Below, piece after piece: positions 57,993 to 64,000 of a DNA stretch of 64,000 nt. Origin of the DNA: CAYUVF01 sp964448045. Lineage in GTDB: Bacteria; Bacteroidota; Rhodothermia; Rhodothermales; Salinibacteraceae. The stretch spans positions 9,653 through 73,652 of the forward strand of contig CAYUVF010000015.1 in assembly GCA_964448045.1 (NCBI GenBank), written 5' to 3'. How positions within the stretch are numbered: the first letter of the stretch is position 1; every line of letters begins with the position of its first letter. Position numbers and translations under genes: made by a program. The notes below the pieces were generated by a model. That model ran no database searches. It was given only the letters and a program-made list of their open reading frames with translations, and was not told where the DNA came from.

Positions 57993-59381
57993 TTATTGCA
58001 CCTCCCGTTCGTAAACGACGCGGCCTTTCCCGTCGATATAAGCCATCACGGCGTTCTGCCAAACGAAGACGTTATCCCTTCTGACCCCGCCATCGCACCG
58101 GGACCCTTTGCGAGCAAGGTGCACTTTCGCGAGTCCGTCCTGAAACGGTTCGGCCTGGCACAGCCACTTGCCGTCGGCCTCGGAGAAAAGGGTCTCGCCC
58201 TCCGTGTTGATGTAGCGCTTTCCCTCGTCCGTCTCTACCAGGGCGATTCCGCCTGAAAAAGACGAGGCTTCTCTGAAGGTCTGGTCGAACGCAATCGCCC
58301 CCGAACGGTCGATGTAGGTCCACTCCAGCACCCCGGTCTTAACGGGCGCGAGACCGTTGGCGAACGGACCGGCCTCCTTGAAGCGAGGCGGGATCACCCA
58401 CTCGCCTTCGGCATCGATGTAGCCCCACTCGTTCCACTCCAGCGAAGCCGGGGCGAGGCCGTCTGCGAAGTCACCCGCGCGGTCAAACGATGGAGCGATG
58501 ACCCACTCTCCGGTCCGGTCGATGAAACCGACCTCGTCGAGCATGGCCCGCTCGCGGTTGGTTTCGGCGCGAGCTAACCCGTCGGACAATCCGTACAAGC
58601 TGCCGAAGTCGCCCCAGAATGCAATCTGGCCCGTCGTATCGACCATTCCAATCCGCTCGTCGGTGCCCAGCACCGGGGCGAGGTGTTCCGAGAAGGGATC
58701 GGTGCCAGCGAAAGCAGCCTTGATGACGCCGTTCCCCTGGTCATCGATGAAGCCCCAGAGACCGTCCTCGCAGGGCTGTACGGCAGCGAGTCCCTCCGAG
58801 AACGGCTCAGCGCGGTAGAAGCGGGGGGTGATGGCCCAGGTTCCGCTCCGGTCGATGTAGCCCCACTTCCCATCGCGGTATGCGGGAAAGCGACCGCCAG
58901 CATCCGTCGTCATCGATCCCTCTACCTCCGGTGGCGGAGCCGCTCCGATCTCGCAGTCACTGGCGTCCGCGCGGCTCTCGACCTCGTCAAGGTCAAAAGA
59001 CATCGAGGCGAAGACCTCGGTGAGCTCAGCGTCCCGCGTCACGAAGACGACAGCGCTGTCGCGCTCGTCGAGGCTCACGATCCGGCGGGCGAAGGTGCGC
59101 TCCCACGTATTCCCTTTGGGCGACCACAGGACATCGCCCTCGTCCACGTCGTCCAACCATGGATTTTCGTCCTTCGGAAAGATCAGCGTATCGCCGGAGA
59201 TGGTGACGGCGGCGCTCTGCTGCGGGCTCAGGTAGCGAACGCCCGGCTGAAAGGTCACGTCCTCGTCCAGTCCGAGTTCACGCAGGGTTTCGGCATCCAT
59301 TCCGTCCGGCAGGTTCTGCGTCTGACAGCCAAGTGTGAGGGTCAGCGATAAGATCAAGCAGACCAGCGAAGATGTGTTCAT
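57993..59381 (-). CDS. WG-repeat lipoprotein
   Basis: 462 residues from the ATG at 59381. Signal peptide with lipobox LTLGC (Cys near 19). After an unassigned region to about 175, at least five WG repeats follow (KWGYIDRSGTWAITPRF, GLWGFIDDQGNGVIKAAF, EVGFIDRTGEWVIAPSF, EWGYIDAEGEWVIPPRF, EWTYIDRSGAIAFDQTF), each with the Y/F-I-D-x-x-G core. WG-repeat proteins are surface or periplasmic proteins of poorly known function. Cysteines near the end (WLCQAEPF, SRCDGG) may pair. Confidence 0.88.
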   Translation of the reverse strand: MNTSSLVCLILSLTLTLGCQTQNLPDGMDAETLRELGLDEDVTFQPGVRYLSPQQSAAVTISGDTLIFPKDENPWLDDVDEGDVLWSPKGNTWERTFARRIVSLDERDSAVVFVTRDAELTEVFASMSFDLDEVESRADASDCEIGAAPPPEVEGSMTTDAGGRFPAYRDGKWGYIDRSGTWAITPRFYRAEPFSEGLAAVQPCEDGLWGFIDDQGNGVIKAAFAGTDPFSEHLAPVLGTDERIGMVDTTGQIAFWGDFGSLYGLSDGLARAETNRERAMLDEVGFIDRTGEWVIAPSFDRAGDFADGLAPASLEWNEWGYIDAEGEWVIPPRFKEAGPFANGLAPVKTGVLEWTYIDRSGAIAFDQTFREASSFSGGIALVETDEGKRYINTEGETLFSEADGKWLCQAEPFQDGLAKVHLARKGSRCDGGVRRDNVFVWQNAVMAYIDGKGRVVYEREVQ

Positions 59382-59578
59382 GATTAGGTAGCGTTCAATC
59401 CAGCGAATGTGAGACAATCCAACAATAATTGGAGGGGAGGCCAGGCGTACGTGATGCCACGACTCGCGCAGACCCAAATCCCGTGACGCCCCGATTAGAG
59501 ACGGTTCTGACGGGGATCATTGATGGGAGGACTGCCACCCCGTGCCCGAAGGCATCGTCAAGGGGGACGGCAGAAGGC

Positions 59579-60037
59579 TCATCTGTCAGCGTAGAGTTCG
59601 GTAGGTGCCGCCGCGGTTGCGAGGCGGTTGGCGATCCAGTTGGCTTCTTCCTTCCGGCTCAGCGCGGCGCGTACGGGGATCGTCTCCCCGTCATCGCGAC
59701 GAAAGACGAAGTCGTACATCCCGGCTTCAGACGGCACTACATCGATCCTGTCGAGGTGCTGCACTGGAACGCGCTCCACGGCTTGCCATCTGGCGAGGCC
59801 GAACCGGGCGGTGACGGCGCCGTCCTTTACAACAATCGAGACGGTGTGGAGCCAGGCGTGGAGGGCCGTGCGCCCGTAGCCGAACGCGAAGGCGCCGAAG
59901 AAGAGGGCGACGAAGAACGCGCCGCAGGAGCCTTGTGCCATATAGTAGAGGGCCCAGATCACGCCGCCCGTTCCGCACAGGGCTCCGGCGAGTGACGGCA
60001 ACGCCCACAGCGGCCGAGCGGACCGTGCAGAACCCAT
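59579..60037 (-). CDS. Membrane protein with PH-like domain
   Basis: 152 residues. Two hydrophobic segments near the N-terminus (LAGALCGTGGVIWALYYM and GAFFVALFFGAFAFGYG), then a ~85-residue soluble domain with beta strands (VSIVVKDGAVTARFGLARWQAVERVPVQHLDRIDVV, YDFVFRR) that resembles bacterial PH-like (bPH) domains. Function unknown. Weak family call; the topology is clear. Confidence 0.6.
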   Translation of the reverse strand: MGSARSARPLWALPSLAGALCGTGGVIWALYYMAQGSCGAFFVALFFGAFAFGYGRTALHAWLHTVSIVVKDGAVTARFGLARWQAVERVPVQHLDRIDVVPSEAGMYDFVFRRDDGETIPVRAALSRKEEANWIANRLATAAAPTELYADR

Positions 60038-60059
60038 AAGATCTTTGTTTACAGAGCAC

Positions 60060-60400
60060 TCAGCATGACATGCTGGGTGTTTTGCGTAAGTCGTATGCGT
60101 TAAGAGTCACGCTATTATCGAGAGCTGCGTCGACCCAAGAATGAGCGAGTTCCAGGCGGGCGTCGTTGTCCACTGACGCGGCCGCTGACACATCGGAGCG
60201 TCCCCACGCTTCGCTGCCATCCCCGGTGATTTCAACGTTGTTTCGCCTTCCTCTAACTCGGTAGTTGAAGCCACGGCACGCGCCGTTGGCGGCGCATTCG
60301 TTTCGGGCGGCGGGTTCGATCCGCCGCCATCGCATCCAGCGAGAAGAAGCGTCAGTGCTGTGATCAGTCCGAGAATAGGCGTTGTCTGCGATATCTATTT
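60060..60400 (-). pseudogene. Decayed PKD-domain lipoprotein
   Basis: One minus-strand frame encodes LGLITALTLLLAGCDGGGSNPPPETNAPP, a lipoprotein leader with lipobox LLAGC, then TTELEEGET. Another frame then reads NVEITGDGSEAWGRSD, VSAAASVDNDARLELAHSW, like a PKD domain (DGS...D-D-L-SW). A single-base frameshift near GAAACAACGTTG joins them. No start codon precedes the leader; a TAG stop lies eight codons upstream of LGL. Probably dead. Confidence 0.6.
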
Positions 60401-60436
60401 CTGGATGAGCCTTCCGACTGCGCCGGAGGGTCCTCA

Positions 60437-60474
60437 TCCATTACTATCGCAAAAGCGGACCGCACCCTGCCACG
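60437..60474 (+). repeat. 38-nt repeat, copy 2 (right end of second unit)
   Basis: Matches 53376-53413 at 32 of 38 positions, without gaps. It lies 155 nt to the left of gdhA-end copy 3 and just upstream of the decayed lipoprotein. Confidence 0.7.
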
Positions 60475-60592
60475 CGGCTTCGTTTTTTCGGATACCGGCA
60501 GCGACCTCGGTTTGTAACGTGAGGGGCCCAACCAAAAAGAGCCCGACCCGAGAGGGGCCGAGCTCCGTTGATAGAGGTCCTTGTCCTATCGA

Positions 60593-60624
60593 CCTACGCC
60601 GACATGGGCATCTTCCCGTGATGC
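60593..60624 (+). repeat. gdhA 3'-end core, copy 3 (att-like)
   Basis: Begins CCTACGCCGACATGGGCATC, identical to gdhA at 30 of 32 positions. In frame it reads YADMGIFP-stop, the exact C-terminus of GdhA, with only synonymous changes (TTC for TTT, CCG for CCT). The preceding codons (PLIEVLVLST) bear no resemblance to gdhA, so similarity begins abruptly. Confidence 0.8.
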
Positions 60625-60642
60625 CTTCGAAGATGAAGGGGA

Positions 60643-60687
60643 GGACGCGTGGACGCGTGAACATTTCCCGTTCACCCGTTCGCGTCC
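60643..60687. terminator. Hairpin between gdhA-end copy 3 and serA
   Basis: Imperfect inverted repeat: GGACGCG...GTGAAC against GTTCAC...CGCGTCC around a 7-nt loop. It is built like the hairpin after gdhA and may be the displaced original gdhA terminator; it also lies at the 3' end of serA. Confidence 0.55.
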
Positions 60688-60694
60688 ATACCTG

Positions 60695-62044
60695 TCACTC
60701 GCCGTTCACCTTGAGCTGGCGAATCGAGCGGATGGCGCTGGGGTCGCCGGAGAGCTCCACGGCCCGCTCGATCATCACGTTGAGCTGATCGTCGTCGAGG
60801 TGTTGGTCGATCGCGTTGACGTCGTACGCGATCCCGAGAGCCGGGAAGTCGCGGTGGTTGGATTGGATGTTGCTCGCCCCGGCCTCGTAGATGCTATCGT
60901 CGATGGCTTTCTTGGTGCCGCGCACGTCGCTGTGGACCACGGCCAGCGCCCAGTACGGCGGTTCGGCGTTCACGCCGATGGTTTGCCCCGGGGCAAAGAC
61001 CGTGTCGCGCACGGTGCCCTGCTCGTTGAGTAGCTGCGTCGAGGTCGCCATGTGGGCGGCGATGCGCGGCTGGGCCTCCTGTGTGGCTGCGCCGATGTGC
61101 GGCGTCGTGACGACCTGCTCCACGTCGGCATACGGATTGCGCCACTCGTCGTCAGGGCTGCCGGGCTCGTCCGGGAAGACATCAACCGCGGCGGCGCGCA
61201 CATGCCCCTCATCAACGGCGCGCTTCAGATCCTCCGGGTCGTAGAGAAAGCCGCGGGCCGCATTGATGAACGCCCGCGGGCTGTTGTCATCCCGGTCGGC
61301 GGCCAGTTGCCGGAAGTGGTCGTAGTTGATTATGCCGCGGTTGGGGTGGCCCTGCGGATCCTCGGCCGAGACGTGCAGCGTCACGAAGTCGCCCTGCCGA
61401 AACGCCTCCGCGAGCGAGTCGCACGCCGTCCAGCCCAGCGTGGACCCCACCTCGCGTGCCACCTCCGACTTATCGTAGAAGTACACGTCCATGCCCATCG
61501 CATCGGCCAACTGGGCCACCTGCTTGCCGATGTTACCCAGCCCGATGATGGAGAGCGACTTGCCGAGCAGTTCGTAGCGGTGCGCACTGTCCTTCGTCCA
61601 CAGATGGCGCCGCCCCGCCTCATTGGCCGAGAAGATGCGCCGCGCCAATCCAATCATCTCGCCGAGTACCATCTCCACGACCGAGCGCCCGTTGCTCACC
61701 GGATCGTTCAGCACGAGCACCCCTTCGCGGGCGCACGCCGGCTTGTCGACCGTATCGTCGCCAATGCAACACAGCATGATAGCCGCCAGGTTTTGCGAGG
61801 CCTGCAGCACGCGCTCGTCGACGGGAAACTTGCTCCGCTTGTACAGCAGGTCGTGCTGGCCCTCCCGCAGCCGTTCGATGACATGCTCCACATCCTGCGT
61901 GGCCGAGCGGGGCAGCCGCTCCGGCTCGATGCCCTGCTCGCGCAAGTAATCGTCGAGCGACGGATCGGGCTCCTCAAGAATGATCGCTTTCTTGAACCGG
62001 GCGTTGAGGCGGCGCGTCTGCGGGCGGGTTTGCGTATGCTCCAT
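60695..62044 (-). CDS. serA: D-3-phosphoglycerate dehydrogenase-like
   Basis: 449 residues from the ATG at 62044. D-isomer-specific 2-hydroxyacid dehydrogenase that starts serine synthesis by oxidising 3-phosphoglycerate. Landmarks: NDPVSNGRSVVEMVLGEMIGLARR, HLWTKDSAHRYELLGKSLSIIGLGNIGKQVAQLADAMGM (NAD loop), FVTLHVS, FINAARGFLYDPEDL with the substrate Arg, AVDVFPDEP with the catalytic Glu, and TTPHIGAATQEAQ with His. The C-terminal ~90 residues (LAVVHSDVRGTKKAIDDSIYE...) are ACT-like. Typical GxxNxxR-type serA N-terminal region is somewhat divergent, so a related 2-hydroxyacid specificity cannot be excluded. Confidence 0.88.
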   Translation of the reverse strand: MEHTQTRPQTRRLNARFKKAIILEEPDPSLDDYLREQGIEPERLPRSATQDVEHVIERLREGQHDLLYKRSKFPVDERVLQASQNLAAIMLCCIGDDTVDKPACAREGVLVLNDPVSNGRSVVEMVLGEMIGLARRIFSANEAGRRHLWTKDSAHRYELLGKSLSIIGLGNIGKQVAQLADAMGMDVYFYDKSEVAREVGSTLGWTACDSLAEAFRQGDFVTLHVSAEDPQGHPNRGIINYDHFRQLAADRDDNSPRAFINAARGFLYDPEDLKRAVDEGHVRAAAVDVFPDEPGSPDDEWRNPYADVEQVVTTPHIGAATQEAQPRIAAHMATSTQLLNEQGTVRDTVFAPGQTIGVNAEPPYWALAVVHSDVRGTKKAIDDSIYEAGASNIQSNHRDFPALGIAYDVNAIDQHLDDDQLNVMIERAVELSGDPSAIRSIRQLKVNGE

Positions 62045-62399
62045 GGGGCGAATATTGGTCGTGCGTGCAAAGATGATCACATGCTATTCACGACACTACA
62101 ACCGGATAGTTGCGGGTGCATCCGGTCTTTACTGGCTGGAAGCGGTTCCGGCGCGTGATTTCTGCGTGACAATACGATCCAGTGAGTCGATCCATCCCGT
62201 GCTGCCGGAACTCCGTGCTACGTGGCAACCTATCCGAGTTCAGTTGGTGAGCTCCAATTTTCCGAACAAGCGCGCGAGTGCACCGAACTTCATGACCGGG
62301 ACACCCGCCCTATGTGCGGCGGATACGTGCCGGCGCAACCCCGGAGGAGCGAAATCGTTTCTCTACTTCTTGCAACTGATATAGTCACGCGGACATCCG
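62045..62399. other. Intergenic region between serA and metH
   Basis: 355 bp between divergent serA and metH, long enough for a leader RNA. I looked for SAM, SAH and cobalamin riboswitch signatures and found only isolated fragments (GGCAACC near 62224), not a full core. Some short GC hairpins near 62310-62350. Confidence 0.5.
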
Positions 62400-64000
62400 A
62401 TGGCCGACCCGCTTCAGACGCTGCAACAGCTTTGTACCGAGCGCATCCTGCTCCTCGATGGCGCGATGGGCACGATGATCCAGCGCCACGACCTCACCGA
62501 GGACGACTTCCGCGGCGACCGCTTCACGGACGTTGAGGATGATCTCAAGGGCAACAACGACCTCCTCTCGATCACCCGGCCCGATATCATCAGCGACATC
62601 CACCGGCAGTACCTCGCCGCCGGAGCCGATATCATCGAGACGAACACGTTCAGCAGCACCTCCATCGCCCAGGCCGACTACAACCTGCAGGACGCCGCCT
62701 ACGACCTGAACGTCGCCAGCGCCCAGCTTGCCCGCGACGCCGCCGACGCGTTCAGCACCGACGATAAACCCCGCTTCGTCGCCGGCGCCATCGGGCCGAC
62801 GAACAAGACGCTCTCCGTCTCGCCGGACGTGAACGACCCGGGCTACCGCGACGTCACGTTCGACGAGGTCGAGGCCGCTTACTTCGAGCAGGCGCAGGGG
62901 CTCGCTGATGGCGGCGTCGATATTTTCCTGGTCGAGACCGTCTTCGACACGCTCAACTGCAAGGCGGCGCTCGTCGCGCTGCAGCGGCTCTTCCGCGAGC
63001 GTGGGCGTATCTGGCCGGTCATGATCTCCGGCACCATCACCGACATGAGCGGGCGCACGCTCTCGGGCCAGACGCCCGAGGCCTTCTACACGAGCGTCGC
63101 GCACATGCCGGGCCTGCTGAGCGTGGGGCTCAACTGCGCGCTCGGCTCGAAGCAGATGCGGCCCTTCATCGAGGAGCTCGCCGGCTGCGCCGAGACGTTT
63201 ACGAGCCTCTACCCGAACGCCGGCCTCCCCAACGAATTCGGCGGGTACGACGAGACGCCCGCCTTCATGGCCGAGCAGCTCGACGCCTACCTGAGTGAGG
63301 GCTGGACGAACATCATCGGCGGGTGCTGCGGCACGACGCCCGACCACATCGAAGCCTTTGCCGAAGTCGCAGCCCAGCACGAACCGCGCAAACGCCCGGA
63401 GCCGGATGCCCGGCTGCGCCTCAGCGGGATGGAGCCGCTCGTCTGGCGCGAGGGGCTCAACTTCGTCAACATCGGCGAGCGGACGAACGTGATGGGCTCG
63501 CGCCGCTTCCGCGAGCTGATCAAAAATGACGACTACGAAACGGCGCTGAACGTCGGCCGCCAGCAGGTCGAGAACGGCGCGCAGATGATCGACGTGAACA
63601 TGGACGAGGGCATGATCGACGGGCCCGCGGCCATGACGAAGTTCCTCAACCTCATCGCCGCCGAGCCCGACATTGCCCGGGTGCCCCTCGTCATCGACTC
63701 GTCGGACTGGGACGTGATCGAGGCGGGGCTCAAGTGTGTGCAGGGCAAGCCCATCGTAAACTCCATCTCGCTGAAAGAGGGGGAGGCGGAGTTCCTGGAG
63801 CACGCGCGCCGCTGCCGGGAGTTCGGCGCGGCGGCTATCGTGATGGCGTTCGACGAAGACGGCCAGGCGGAGACGTACGAGCGTAAGATCGCCATCTGCG
63901 AGCGGGCGTACACATTGCTCACCGAAGAGGTCGGCATGCCGCCGCAGGACATCATCTTCGACCCGAACATCTTCGCCGTCGCCACCGGCATTGAGGAGCA
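62400..64000 (+). CDS. metH: Cobalamin-dependent methionine synthase, N-terminal part (runs off window)
   Basis: 534 residues visible from the ATG at 62400; no stop before the window end. Homocysteine-binding domain, residues 10-330: RILLLDGAMGTMIQRHDL, GADIIETNTFSS, AGAIGPTNKTLS, the first zinc Cys in GLNCALGSKQM near 245 and the CC pair in IGGCCGTTPDH near 308. The pterin-binding domain starts near 350 (FVNIGERTNVMGSRRFRELI, GAQMIDVNMDEGMIDG, LVIDSSDWDVIEAGLKC, NSISLKEGE). The missing rest should carry the B12-binding and activation domains. Makes methionine from homocysteine and methyl-tetrahydrofolate. Confidence 0.96.
   Translation, partial: MADPLQTLQQLCTERILLLDGAMGTMIQRHDLTEDDFRGDRFTDVEDDLKGNNDLLSITRPDIISDIHRQYLAAGADIIETNTFSSTSIAQADYNLQDAAYDLNVASAQLARDAADAFSTDDKPRFVAGAIGPTNKTLSVSPDVNDPGYRDVTFDEVEAAYFEQAQGLADGGVDIFLVETVFDTLNCKAALVALQRLFRERGRIWPVMISGTITDMSGRTLSGQTPEAFYTSVAHMPGLLSVGLNCALGSKQMRPFIEELAGCAETFTSLYPNAGLPNEFGGYDETPAFMAEQLDAYLSEGWTNIIGGCCGTTPDHIEAFAEVAAQHEPRKRPEPDARLRLSGMEPLVWREGLNFVNIGERTNVMGSRRFRELIKNDDYETALNVGRQQVENGAQMIDVNMDEGMIDGPAAMTKFLNLIAAEPDIARVPLVIDSSDWDVIEAGLKCVQGKPIVNSISLKEGEAEFLEHARRCREFGAAAIVMAFDEDGQAETYERKIAICERAYTLLTEEVGMPPQDIIFDPNIFAVATGIEE

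Noticed and set aside
42372..60620. Integrase or transposase gene for the putative insertions
   Set aside because: No open frame in the interval shows tyrosine- or serine-recombinase or DDE motifs, so none is annotated.
53553..60624. Decayed full-length gdhA paralogues
   Set aside because: Similarity to gdhA stops abruptly within the last ten codons at both sites; no earlier gdhA motif is found upstream in any frame.
62045..62399. Riboswitch (SAM, SAH or cobalamin) upstream of metH
   Set aside because: Single fragments such as GGCAACC and CCGGCGCAACC are present, but the paired elements and order of the known cores are not. A covariance-model search would settle it.

Overview
The window (64 kb, high GC) looks like the chromosome of a Rhodothermota bacterium related to Salinibacter, Salisaeta or Longimonas. 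The support is indirect. Two secreted proteins end in type IX secretion C-terminal domains of the NYPNPF / YDILGRRV kind. Rho carries a long Arg/Ser-rich insertion. An ECF sigma factor of the kinase-associated type sits next to a TPR serine/threonine kinase. Ribosome binding sites are weak and several starts are GTG or TTG. No rRNA, tRNA, CRISPR array, intact insertion sequence or recombinase gene was seen.

Layout. 0-24.6 kb is mostly housekeeping: thioredoxin reductase, LysM lipoprotein, proline dehydrogenase, a trans-sulfuration PLP enzyme, DUF429, PdxH, an HNH-helicase fusion, a cupredoxin lipoprotein, a CPBP-like membrane protein, RecJ, Rho, a tricorn-like protease, a HAD phosphatase, an OmpA lipoprotein, a Nudix hydrolase, a BLUF photoreceptor and a tight aroE-pgeF-hydrolase-DUF389 operon. 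24.6-32.1 kb is a five-gene exopolysaccharide locus of cellulose-synthase type: GH5 lipoprotein, BcsB-like protein, GT2 synthase with an N-terminal MshEN domain, polytopic membrane protein and outer-membrane protein. A PAS-GGDEF-EAL gene converges on it, so c-di-GMP control is plausible. 34-40.7 kb holds a Na+/H+ antiporter with RCK domain and two tandem amino-acid permeases fused to EIIA-like and RCK_C domains. gdhA follows.

42.3-60.6 kb is the accessory part. The last ten codons of gdhA recur as short isolated copies at 53.55 kb and 60.59 kb, like attachment sites left by two tandem insertions at the 3' end of gdhA. The first unit (11.2 kb) encodes two T9SS-exported proteins, one of about 2,766 residues with a propeller, CARDB repeats, a dockerin-like and a cohesin-like module. 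The second (7 kb) encodes the ECF sigma-kinase pair, small membrane proteins, a WG-repeat lipoprotein and a decayed PKD lipoprotein. After the third copy come serA and the start of metH, which runs off the window.

A second theme is a set of degenerate 7-nt-periodic repeats, often as two facing arms, at 9-110, 2699-2822, 4738-4868, inside the helicase gene (7800-7838) and at 53582-53725. They resemble the short tandemly repeated heptamers known from cyanobacteria.
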